Source: Pseudomonadota bacterium (GTDB lineage: Bacteria > Pseudomonadota > Alphaproteobacteria > Paracaedibacterales > CAITNM01). Taken from it: 5,909 bases of DNA. The notes below the pieces were generated by a model that ran no database searches, had not been told where the DNA came from, and was given only the letters and a program-made list of their open reading frames with translations. The stretch covers positions 1 to 5,909 of the forward strand of contig JAPLON010000003.1 in assembly GCA_026400695.1 (NCBI GenBank). The letters run 5' to 3'. Below, in pieces: positions 1-5,719 of the stretch (positions are counted from its first letter, which is position 1; every line of letters begins with the position of its first letter). Position numbers and translations under genes: made by a program.

Positions 1-131
1 ATGGACATAATCCATACCTGATTCGGTCGATTTCAAATGAATATAAGGCTTTTCTCAATTCTTGTTTAGCTGTATTCAAACGAATCACTTCAGTCTCCAG
101 TATTTGTTAATTATCTACATTGTACCACAAT
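1..131. other. Unassigned left edge; short open frame on the minus strand
   Basis: No recognisable gene or RNA. On the minus strand one frame stays open from a TAA at 107-109 to the window edge, about 35 codons, with a possible GTG start at 86-88. It would encode a charged, helix-prone stretch (ETEVIRLNTAKQELRKAL). This is too short to call and no ribosome binding site is evident. It could be the start of a gene lying to the left, or chance. Confidence 0.2.
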
Positions 132-157
132 TGGAGCGTGTCAGGCGAAATGAGACA
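132..157. repeat. Candidate terminal inverted repeat of the IS3-family remnant
   Basis: The stretch begins TGGAGCGTGTCAGGCG and ends AATGAGACA. It lies about 25 bp beyond the stop of the IS3-like transposase fragment, where the downstream end of an IS3 element is expected. Its GTGTCA...GAGACA layout resembles ends I remember from this IS3 subgroup. The partner end is not in the window, so pairing cannot be tested. Confidence 0.35.
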
Positions 158-183
158 AATTCGTAGAAAAACTATTTGAAAAA

Positions 184-537
184 TTATGGTGCCATAGCCG
201 CCTCCAGTTGTCCAGAAATATTCGTTATTCCAATCGTTTGTGGCGGATTAATATACACGGAATCGGGCACTTTTTTTAGCCGCAGTTCCTTATTACTAAA
301 GCGGCCTGGATTTCCCAAAAACGCCAGCATAAGCACATCGTGCCGTTGTTTTAGAATCGCCTTCGCTTGTTGGTAATGAACGCTTTCGGGCGTTAGCCAA
401 GCAATGCCGGAATGGTAATGTTCTTTGTTATACCAAGTGAAAAATTGCTGACAAAACGCTTCTACGTGTTCAATCGATTGGCAGCGGCCAGGGAACTCCG
501 GTCTATATTTAAGTGTCTTAAACTCGACTTTAGCCAA
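184..537 (-). pseudogene. IS3-family transposase (OrfB), C-terminal fragment
   Basis: This is the C-terminal end of an IS3-type integrase-core transposase. The signature is FKTLKYRPEFPGR, then FFTWYNKEHYHSGI and LTPESVHYQQA, ending near the VYINPP motif usual for these proteins. OrfB is normally about 280-300 aa; only about 113 residues of homology remain, beginning at the TTT codon 520-522. The N-terminal two thirds, including both catalytic Asp residues and probably the Glu just before FKTLK, is gone. The frame opens with TTG immediately after the stop codon of the neighbouring transposase remnant, so this is a junction rather than a real start. It is not expected to make an active protein. 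A candidate element end follows at 132-157. Confidence 0.85.
524..536. repeat. 13-bp inverted repeat, left arm (possible IS701-like end)
   Basis: TCGACTTTAGCCA here is the exact reverse complement of 3277-3289. It lies immediately past the stop codon of the IS701-like transposase and just before IS3 homology resumes, which is where the terminal repeat of that element should be. Imperfect similarity continues a few bases inward. Chance cannot be excluded for a 13-mer pair in a 5.9 kb window. Confidence 0.35.
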
Positions 538-1244
538 TTATGCCGCCAAGGCCAATTGATAAATCAATAAGTTAGCATTTGTTTCAGTTATTTTTAAAGA
601 TTCCGTCTTATCTTCATGATTTCTAGACGTTGAAAAATACATTTTCACCCATATTGATCTTCTTATGACCATGATAATGTCGGTTAAAGTTAGCTCACCT
701 TTTTTGTCATACCATGACGTGGTTTCTTGCACCAATAATTTTTTTGTCTCATGCATTTTGATAGCGACCAATACCAATATTGAGAGTAACCCCATCAGCA
801 ACGGTGTTGTTCTTGCGATCGCCTTGTCCGACCATTGTCGTTGGGTTTCCACACCAAGATGCGCACGGGTCTCAGCGAACGTAACCTCTATGTTCCAGCG
901 CAACACAAACCACTCAATAATTTGTGTTGGCGAGTTTGCTATATTCGTACTAAAAAATGCCTCAGCCTCGTTTTTGGCACCCGGTGTTTTCGCAAGCACA
1001 ATACGCGGCGTTAATGTAGCTCGCCAGCATGATACCATAGATATTCAAACGTTAAGCATTCAATGGTTCGTTGTCCGCCGCCATACCATTTTACCGTAAG
1101 CGTTTGCCAGGTTTGATTTGGTTCCACGAGCAATTCTTTGAGCTGAATCCGCTTGCCTTTCACTCTATTTCTGCCGCGCTGTCCTGGTCGCTTGGTCTCA
1201 GGGAATTCATATAATTGTGCATCTAGCCGTAGTCTTGATACAAC
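538..1244 (-). pseudogene. IS701/IS4-like DDE transposase remnant, truncated and frameshifted
   Basis: Two reading frames together encode the C-terminal half of a DDE transposase. The upstream part (about 1244-1020) reads VVSRLRLDAQLYEFPETK, then a basic RPGQRGRNRVKGKR stretch, then TVKWYGGGQRTIE and LWYHAGE, and hits a TAA at 1011-1013. The downstream part (about 1020-538) continues in a different frame with LTPRIVLAKTPG, WFVLRWNIEVTFAETRAHLG and VETQRQWSDKAIARTTP, the most conserved C-terminal block of this family. A one-base loss near 1011-1020 explains the break. The N-terminal half is missing: at 1244 the frame runs into the terminal repeat of the IS1634-like element and an in-frame TAG (1245-1247). 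The ATG at 1036-1038 sits inside the gene and is not a real start. Family placement (IS701 or related IS4-superfamily) is from motif recognition. It is not functional. Confidence 0.85.
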
Positions 1245-1260
1245 CTATATTCCGCAGCAA
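1244..1260. repeat. Left terminal inverted repeat of the IS1634-like element
   Basis: CCTATATTCCGCAGCAA; its reverse complement matches 3104-3120 at 13 of 17 positions, including TGCG, AA and the terminal TAGG. The exact outer base is uncertain by 1-2 bp. Confidence 0.65.
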
Positions 1261-1284
1261 ATTCCCCATAATTTTCAATTAACA

Positions 1285-1301
1285 TGATTTATATTAAATC
1301 A
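1285..1301. promoter_or_regulatory. AT-rich 17-bp palindrome in the transposase leader
   Basis: TGATTTA and TAAATCA form a perfect inverted repeat around TAT, 109 bp upstream of the transposase start and inside the IS. It contains a -10-like TATATT (1290-1295), but no good -35 is visible at the usual distance. It may be a binding site for a repressor or the transposase, or simply AT-rich sequence. Confidence 0.25.
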
Positions 1302-1379
1302 ATCTGTCCGCTCCAAGAAAAAGATCTAACGAAATTAAGAAATAGATCAAATCAATTATCCAAGTAATGGCTTATTATT

Positions 1380-1408
1380 GCGGTCATGTTTTTTTAGACC
1401 GATACCGC
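1380..1408 (+). promoter_or_regulatory. Hairpin abutting the transposase start codon
   Basis: CGGTC (1381-1385) can pair with GACCG (1397-1401) around an 11-nt U-rich loop. Alternatively GCGGT (1380-1384) can pair with ACCGC (1404-1408). Either structure covers the bases just before the ATG at 1410, where no clear Shine-Dalgarno sequence is present. Such leader hairpins can limit transposase translation from read-through transcripts; that role is inferred here. Confidence 0.35.
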
Positions 1409-1409
1409 C

Positions 1410-3119
1410 ATGCCATTAAATCGAGACACTGTTAGTAGTGAACAATTAGGTCATCTTGGGTTGGTTGCCGCAACCATACAAGAGTTAGGCATAATCGATA
1501 AAATTGATGCGCGTCTGGATTTTAATGAGCAAAAAGGAAGTTTGGTTAGCCATGGTCGCCGAGTCGCTGCGATGGTATTGAATGGTCTTGGTTTTATGAA
1601 TAGTCGCCTTTCGATGACGACGCATTTTTTTCAGGATAAACCGGTTGCGCAGTTATTGAATGCGGAGGTTTACGCTGAAAATTTGAATGACGATTGTTTA
1701 GGGCGATGCCTGGACAAAATTGCTGAGTATGGTGTGACAAAGCTGTATTCAGAGCTCGCATTTGAGATAGCCAAAGAACAAGGAATATTAGGGCAACGGT
1801 TACATTTGGATTCAACGAGTTTTGTTTTGTATGGTCGTTATGACATAGATTCGCCAGAATCCGCGCCTATCCCAACTTACGGATATTCAAAGGCTAATCG
1901 GCCCGACTTAAAACAAGTCATGCTGTCGTTGACACAGGGAGGTGTTGCCAATATTCCATTATGGATGGAAGCTCTCGACGGAAATAGTAGTGATAAAACG
2001 AGCTTTCATGAGACTGTAAAAAAAGTACAGCAGTTTACACAGCAGCTACAATCAGCGCCAGACGGACTGTGTTTTGTCGTCGATGCTGCATTTTATGTAC
2101 CAGAAAAATTAGCTGAGTTAAATGATGTTCATTGGATAACGCGTGTCCCGGCTCAGCTTAAAGAAGCACGCGAATTATTAAAAACCTCATCGGATGAATT
2201 GGCCTGGCAATTATTTGATGAAAATTATAAAGCTATAACGCAAGTAGTAACCGTTTATGGTATTCAACAACGATGGTTATTGATTGAATCTAAGCATGCA
2301 CAAAAACGTGAACTGGAAACCTTCCAACGCCGATTAGATAAAAAATCAGATGCGCTTTCTAAAGAGCTTTGGCACTTGGGCAATCAGAAATTTCAATGTA
2401 AGAGTGATGCTGAAAAAGCAATGAAGCTCCTATTGAAATCGTTGAAATACCACCGTATCGACTATCAAATTGTGGCAATTGAGCGCCATGTTGGAAAAGG
2501 CCGTCCCAAACCAGGCGCTGAAAAAGAGGTTATTGGCTATCAAATACAGGCTTCACTTTCCTCATGTCTTGAAAAAATAGCGCAGGAGAAAAAAACACTT
2601 GGACGATTTATTCTAGCAACCAATCAACTCGATACAACGGTACTTGATAACCCTGCTGTAATGAAACAATATAAAGAGCAGTCCTGTGTCGAATCAGGTT
2701 TTAAATTTATCAAAAATAATGCGTTTGAATTGGATTCGTTCTATTTAAAAACACCAGCAAGAATCGGTGCATTGATGATGATTATGACTCTGTGCCTAAT
2801 GGTCTATAACTTTGCTCAGTACAACATGCGTAAGTGCATGGAGGAACAGGGTGATGTATTACCTAACCAAGTTGGTAAACCCATCAAAAACCCTACAATG
2901 AAATGGGTGGCTGAACTGATGAATATGATCGCCGTCGTTACAATTAACACAGATGGACAGAGGCATCGTATCGTGACCAATGTTAAAAAAGTTCATCAAC
3001 GTATTATTGTTTACTTTGGCAAACATGCTTTAAATATTTATGGCTTGCCAGCGGACCTTGAACAAGTTGAGATTAACTACTCTAATTATAAAAATCTTCT
3101 ACATTGGTGCGAAAGGTAG
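1410..3119 (+). CDS. IS1634-like transposase (DDE type, DUF4277-like N-terminus)
   Basis: This transposase would cut and join the ends of its own IS. The 569-aa length is normal for the family. The N-terminus (about residues 10-110) reads like the DUF4277 domain found in these transposases (VAATIQELGIIDKIDARL). The catalytic triad is visible as D134 in LHLDSTSFVLYG, D225 in FVVDAAFY and E428 in CVESGFKFIK. Around the Glu the IS4-type Y-2-R-3-E-6-K signature is present as Y421, Q424, E428 and K435, with Gln at the Arg position. A charged insertion lies between the second Asp and the Glu, as is usual. The stop codon is in the right terminal repeat, giving the end WCER; from memory, relatives with a less diverged repeat end in CGM. 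The ATG at 1410 follows a potential hairpin and lacks an obvious ribosome binding site. No frameshift or internal stop is seen, so it may be active. Confidence 0.92.
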   Translation: MPLNRDTVSSEQLGHLGLVAATIQELGIIDKIDARLDFNEQKGSLVSHGRRVAAMVLNGLGFMNSRLSMTTHFFQDKPVAQLLNAEVYAENLNDDCLGRCLDKIAEYGVTKLYSELAFEIAKEQGILGQRLHLDSTSFVLYGRYDIDSPESAPIPTYGYSKANRPDLKQVMLSLTQGGVANIPLWMEALDGNSSDKTSFHETVKKVQQFTQQLQSAPDGLCFVVDAAFYVPEKLAELNDVHWITRVPAQLKEARELLKTSSDELAWQLFDENYKAITQVVTVYGIQQRWLLIESKHAQKRELETFQRRLDKKSDALSKELWHLGNQKFQCKSDAEKAMKLLLKSLKYHRIDYQIVAIERHVGKGRPKPGAEKEVIGYQIQASLSSCLEKIAQEKKTLGRFILATNQLDTTVLDNPAVMKQYKEQSCVESGFKFIKNNAFELDSFYLKTPARIGALMMIMTLCLMVYNFAQYNMRKCMEEQGDVLPNQVGKPIKNPTMKWVAELMNMIAVVTINTDGQRHRIVTNVKKVHQRIIVYFGKHALNIYGLPADLEQVEINYSNYKNLLHWCER

Positions 3120-3120
3120 G
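3104..3120. repeat. Right terminal inverted repeat of the IS1634-like element
   Basis: TTGGTGCGAAAGGTAGG; pairs with 1244-1260 at 13 of 17 positions and contains the transposase stop codon TAG (3117-3119). The sequence outside changes character at once to non-coding A-rich DNA. Confidence 0.65.
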
Positions 3121-3221
3121 GTAGAAAAAAGAAAGAGGCTCTTATCTCAGGTGACTGGGAAAAATTATCTTATTTGGCTCGGCGAAATAAAAAATAGTCT
3201 TTTGTTTTCTGTTCAAGATCG

Positions 3222-3266
3222 ACCCCTTCGAGACGCGTGCTACGCACGCTCCTCAGGGCGAACGGT
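3222..3266. repeat. REP-like extragenic palindrome
   Basis: The core is a hairpin GCGTGC (3235-3240), TAC, GCACGC (3244-3249). It is flanked by CCCTTCGAG on the left and CTCCTCAGGGCGAACGG on the right, so that CCCT (3224-3227) and AGGG (3255-3258) can extend an interrupted stem. The CTTCGA...CTCAGG.CGAACGG framework is that of the widespread REP-like intergenic palindromes in Proteobacteria. Such elements usually lie between genes and can stabilise 3' ends or be moved by RAYT transposases. The present copy is also compatible with a stem in RNA from either strand. Confidence 0.6.
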
Positions 3267-3276
3267 TCTGGTAAAA

Positions 3277-3289
3277 TGGCTAAAGTCGA
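3277..3289. repeat. 13-bp inverted repeat, right arm
   Basis: TGGCTAAAGTCGA, exact reverse complement of 524-536. It lies between the REP-like palindrome and the 70-bp repeat. If it is the other terminus of the IS701-like element, that element would have been gutted, because no N-terminal transposase sequence lies between here and 3121. Confidence 0.35.
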
Positions 3290-3307
3290 ACATATATATT
3301 TTTATTG

Positions 3308-3377
3308 GCACCCATGCTAACATTGTCCAAGTTTATTTGCGCCATTTTGATTAATTAATGGGCTGCGCAACAAAGCC
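3308..3377 (-). repeat. 70-bp perfect inverted repeat, left copy
   Basis: It is identical over all 70 bases to the reverse complement of 5491-5560. Identity stops abruptly on both sides. On the inner edge this copy ends CAACAAAGCC, i.e. the repeat starts GGCTTTGTTG when read outward from the gene. It contains the palindrome ATTAATTAAT (3350-3359). Its own ends are loosely inverted: ATGGGTGC at one end against GCAGCCCAT near the other. GGCTTTGTTG equals the first ten bases of the IS903 (IS5 family) terminal repeat as I know it, so an IS5-type end or a MITE derived from one is possible. No transposase sequence is attached. Confidence 0.93.
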
Positions 3378-3445
3378 ACGGTCAAGAAAATCCGTTTGGG
3401 AAATGGGTTTAAATCGTCATGGAATGATAAAGTGCACTTAAAAAA

Positions 3446-3450
3446 AGGGG
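3446..3450 (+). promoter_or_regulatory. Ribosome binding site of the large effector-like gene
   Basis: AGGGG lies 9 nt before the ATG at 3460. An in-frame TAA at 3439-3441 excludes any earlier start, and no other start codon intervenes, so this site fixes the start. The 68 bp between it and the 70-bp repeat (3378-3445) is the only unique leader. A TTGGGA at 3396-3401 could be part of a promoter, but no well-spaced -10 is evident. Confidence 0.6.
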
Positions 3451-3459
3451 TATTTTTTC

Positions 3460-5517
3460 ATGTATGTCAAAATAAAAGAATCAATCACCAACTTAAAGAT
3501 GCACTACAATCGCCTGGATGAGTCGGTAGTATTCTTGCGCGACAAGATTCACGCAGCCTATGGCAAAAAGGTCATAAATGATTTAGATAAGCTTTTTAAA
3601 ACTACCAGCTCGAATGAAATTACGACTGCGCTGACAGTTTTTTTAGCAAAAAATTGGAGGCTGATTCAAGGCACGCTTTTAAGTTACACCGCAACCCCTA
3701 CACTTGATGTCACAAAGCTGCTCTGCACGGTCGCAGAAATAGTTGCTCAGGAAACAAAAGGCAACCCACTGACGCTTTTGATACCTGAAGTGTGTATAGA
3801 GCACTTGGGTAATAAGTTTCCTGATTTAGTTCCCAAAGATGATTTTAGTTTATCTCGTATTATAAGCACACATATTTTGAGTACAGACAATCGTTCGCTT
3901 TTGCCAGTCTCTTTACTACTTAAAACAACCCTATCCCCTGAGCCGGAAAAACTAACGAAGCCTTATTACGATTATCATCATCATGATGATCCTTTTGTAA
4001 GCCCAGTCGAGTACGAGCGTCTAACCAATCACTCAAGCCTCACGCAAGCCCTGGTCGAAGCTAAAAAAGACTATGTTCGGATGAGTAGCGATGACTCTCA
4101 TTTGCTAGGACACCTCACACAACTATGCCAGCAATTAGGTTTGAATAGCGCATACGGTGGGCTCGGTACACAAGAAAATGCGGCCTCTGGCGCCTATCCT
4201 GCCATTATTGCTTTTATGAACTATTACAATGGACTATCTGAGAGCGAGAAGCAGCGTATTCCAGAGCAATTAAACAAAGAAATAGTTCTGTTGTTAACGC
4301 TTGGAAGCAATCCAAGCATGAACATTGATGCAACCCAAACTATGGATACCTGTATTGCCACACGACGCACTCATCTCGTAACGGCTATGCGTGAACAAGC
4401 TCCCTTATTAAGTAGCATTTCCATAAACGGTACGCATAAAGAAAAGCTCATCGCAGCGGCAAAAACTCATTTTGAACGCACTCAAAAAGCGCTCGACGAA
4501 GCACTGAAATCAAATAAGGACACTCAGGGGTTCGATAAGCTGGGGATTTCAAGCCGCTTACTGAAGGAGTTAGGTATAAAATTGAGAATCAACTGTTTTA
4601 ATGAACTGGCCATCATTCGAGATTTAAGTGTTGCAGAAATAAAAGAGGTATGTGAAGACCCTATTTTAAGAACGGATATCATCGTTCATATGAAAAACCT
4701 TGAGAATCTTGTTATGTTTGTCATCGATACATTGCCCGAAAAACTACAAGCATTTTTAATGAGCATGAGCAATGACTTAGACTTTTCGCAAGAATTTATT
4801 AAATCTCCGCAAGATTTAAGCGCTTTACTCATCGCCCTTGATGTTGAAAAAATCGAGGTGGTGTGCACGGCCATGAAAAAAGCGCTGCCTGGCATCATTA
4901 AATCAGGCCGTGATTTTAGTCTGGTATTGGAGTATCTCACAGCAGAGCAGCGCACCGCGGTGTGCACGGCCATGAAAGAGGCGCTGCCTGGCATCATTAA
5001 ATCAGGCCGTGATTTTGGTCAGGCATTGCGGTATCTCACAGCAGAGCAGCGCACCGTTGTGTGCACTAATTTAGTCCCTGGTCATCAGGCGGATTGGGGG
5101 GGAATTGAAAGTTTACTACCTCGTCAGCGTGAGACTCAAGACAAACTGAGGGCAGTACAGTATCAAATTTATCGCTTGCAAACGAGCGTAGATTCAAAGC
5201 AGGTGGACACTCTTTTAATACAGACCATCAAGGTGCTCAAGGGTGAACTACCCCCTGCTGAGTATCAAAAATTAGGAGAAAAAATGAAGGGAGCTTCTTC
5301 TCCTGCATTACACATTTTAGGTATTTTAATGATAGCGCTCGCAATTGTGTTGGCAGCTGTAGCTGTAGTTGTAGCCCCCAATATTGTGGTTGCTGCTGCT
5401 GGCGCCGCATCTTCTGCACTTGTTGGCGCGGGATTCTTCAGAATTAATCGTCCAATTGGTTTAGCAAAAGCAGTGGATGAATTGGGACACGGCTTTGTTG
5501 CGCAGCCCATTAATTAA
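3460..5517 (+). CDS. Large effector-like protein with 33-residue repeats and C-terminal hydrophobic hairpin (function unknown)
   Basis: I do not recognise a named protein. The 685-aa product lacks a signal peptide. Residues about 1-400 are mostly soluble and helical, with a histidine/aspartate patch (YYDYHHHDD, 169-177), a DTCIATRR motif (296-303) that I associate with Legionella-type proteins, and an amphipathic helix near 326-352. Residues about 400-533 form a repeat array. Two near-identical 33-residue units (468-500, 501-533; ALPGIIKSGRDF...YLTAEQRT.VCT) follow two or three degenerate ones (e.g. FIKSPQDLSALLIALDVEKI). Two hydrophobic segments (about 616-639 and 642-660) could insert into a membrane. 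Effector-like status (type IV secretion in Legionellales) is inferred from architecture and company with IS elements; no domain proves it. The last eight codons and the stop come from the right 70-bp repeat, so the C-terminus is probably not ancestral. ATG 3460 has a good ribosome binding site. It is transcribed alone. Confidence 0.85.
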   Translation: MYVKIKESITNLKMHYNRLDESVVFLRDKIHAAYGKKVINDLDKLFKTTSSNEITTALTVFLAKNWRLIQGTLLSYTATPTLDVTKLLCTVAEIVAQETKGNPLTLLIPEVCIEHLGNKFPDLVPKDDFSLSRIISTHILSTDNRSLLPVSLLLKTTLSPEPEKLTKPYYDYHHHDDPFVSPVEYERLTNHSSLTQALVEAKKDYVRMSSDDSHLLGHLTQLCQQLGLNSAYGGLGTQENAASGAYPAIIAFMNYYNGLSESEKQRIPEQLNKEIVLLLTLGSNPSMNIDATQTMDTCIATRRTHLVTAMREQAPLLSSISINGTHKEKLIAAAKTHFERTQKALDEALKSNKDTQGFDKLGISSRLLKELGIKLRINCFNELAIIRDLSVAEIKEVCEDPILRTDIIVHMKNLENLVMFVIDTLPEKLQAFLMSMSNDLDFSQEFIKSPQDLSALLIALDVEKIEVVCTAMKKALPGIIKSGRDFSLVLEYLTAEQRTAVCTAMKEALPGIIKSGRDFGQALRYLTAEQRTVVCTNLVPGHQADWGGIESLLPRQRETQDKLRAVQYQIYRLQTSVDSKQVDTLLIQTIKVLKGELPPAEYQKLGEKMKGASSPALHILGILMIALAIVLAAVAVVVAPNIVVAAAGAASSALVGAGFFRINRPIGLAKAVDELGHGFVAQPIN
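4861..5058 (+). repeat. Two tandem in-frame 99-bp repeats
   Basis: Unit 1 spans 4861-4959 and unit 2 4960-5058; I count 9 differences in 99 bases (about 91% identity), clustered in a few codons. Each encodes 33 residues beginning VCTAMK. A third copy starts at 5059 (gtgtgcact) and decays at once. Because the unit length is a multiple of three, gain or loss of units keeps the protein in frame. The high DNA identity relative to the degenerate upstream units indicates recent duplication or gene conversion. Confidence 0.95.
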
Positions 5518-5560
5518 TCAAAATGGCGCAAATAAACTTGGACAATGTTAGCATGGGTGC
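5491..5560 (+). repeat. 70-bp perfect inverted repeat, right copy, overlapping the end of the gene
   Basis: It is the exact inverted copy of 3308-3377. Its first base is the first base of codon 678, so it encodes the final residues GFVAQPIN and the TAA stop (5515-5517). Its first nine bases (GGCTTTGTT) recur immediately after it at 5561-5569, leaving 61 bp between the two 9-mers. Inside, GCAGCCCAT (5502-5510, one extra G) and ATGGGTGC (5553-5560) are inverted. Together these resemble a small non-autonomous insertion with a 9-bp target duplication, although the 9-mer also being present in the left copy complicates that reading. Confidence 0.93.
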
Positions 5561-5719
5561 GGCTTTGTTTCTTAACCAATTAATTGAACAGATCGAGACC
5601 TTCAAAGCGGAATACTGTTACCATGGTCTCCATTGAAATTTTTCACTTTTCAAAGTGGATGTCATCGGAAAAACAAAACGGTGTAATTTGCGACTCATAA
5701 TCAATCACATTTAATTATG
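5561..5719. other. Spacer between the right repeat and the intron; possible original 3' end of the gene
   Basis: The segment opens GGCTTTGTTTCTTAACC. Joined to codon 677 in the absence of the 70-bp repeat, this reads GFVS and stops, so the first 15 bases may be the displaced original end of the upstream gene. CAATTAATTG at 5577-5586 is a 10-bp palindrome. Short open frames on the plus strand (e.g. MVSIEIFHFSKW from 5622) have no recognisable relatives and no good ribosome binding site. I see no terminator with a U-tract. Confidence 0.4.

Larger units (their letters stand above)
1244..3120 (+). mobile_element. IS1634-like insertion sequence, apparently complete (about 1.88 kb)
   Basis: One full-length transposase is bounded by imperfect 17-bp inverted repeats at 1244-1260 and 3104-3120 (13/17 matches). 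As in many IS1634-type elements, the transposase stop codon lies inside the right repeat. The left end coincides with the point where the minus-strand IS701-like transposase frame is interrupted, independent support for that boundary. I see no convincing target-site duplication next to the two ends, and the missing half of the disrupted gene is not found to the right of 3120. A deletion or recombination therefore probably followed insertion. The element could still encode an active transposase. Confidence 0.75.
3121..3307. other. Non-coding spacer between IS and repeat-flanked gene
   Basis: It holds a REP-like palindrome (3222-3266), the right arm of a 13-bp inverted repeat (3277-3289) and otherwise A/T-rich sequence. 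If the IS1634-like element had inserted cleanly, the N-terminal half of the IS701-like transposase should appear here on the minus strand. None of its frames resembles it, and stops are frequent. An overlapping plus-strand open frame (3040-3354) has no protein-like features. Confidence 0.6.

Noticed and set aside
665..1099. Plus-strand open frame of 144 codons
   Set aside because: It is antisense to the IS701-like transposase remnant, whose two frames show strong transposase motifs on the minus strand; the plus-strand translation has no protein-like character.
1230..3135. Target-site duplication around the IS1634-like element
   Set aside because: The bases next to the left end (gatacaa) and the right end (gtagaaa) do not match over a useful length; no duplication is claimed.
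3121..3300. N-terminal part of the IS701-like transposase on the minus strand
   Set aside because: All three minus-strand frames are broken by stops and show no transposase motif; the region holds a REP-like palindrome instead.
3040..3354. Plus-strand open frame of 104 codons overlapping the transposase end
   Set aside because: It runs through the IS right end, the REP-like palindrome and into the 70-bp repeat, so it crosses three unrelated sequence blocks; no ribosome binding site.
4686..4997. Minus-strand open frame with internal repeats
   Set aside because: It is the antisense shadow of the tandem 99-bp repeats in the effector-like gene.
4861..5067. Regularly spaced repeats as a possible CRISPR array
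   Set aside because: The units are contiguous 99-bp in-frame coding repeats without spacers.
5237..5510. Two minus-strand open frames rich in Gln or Ala
   Set aside because: They are antisense to the GCT/GTA-rich hydrophobic hairpin codons of the plus-strand gene; low-complexity composition explains them.
3308..5560. Composite transposon of two full IS copies around the gene
   Set aside because: Each 70-bp copy lacks any transposase and ends abruptly, so these are solo repeats, not flanking insertion sequences.
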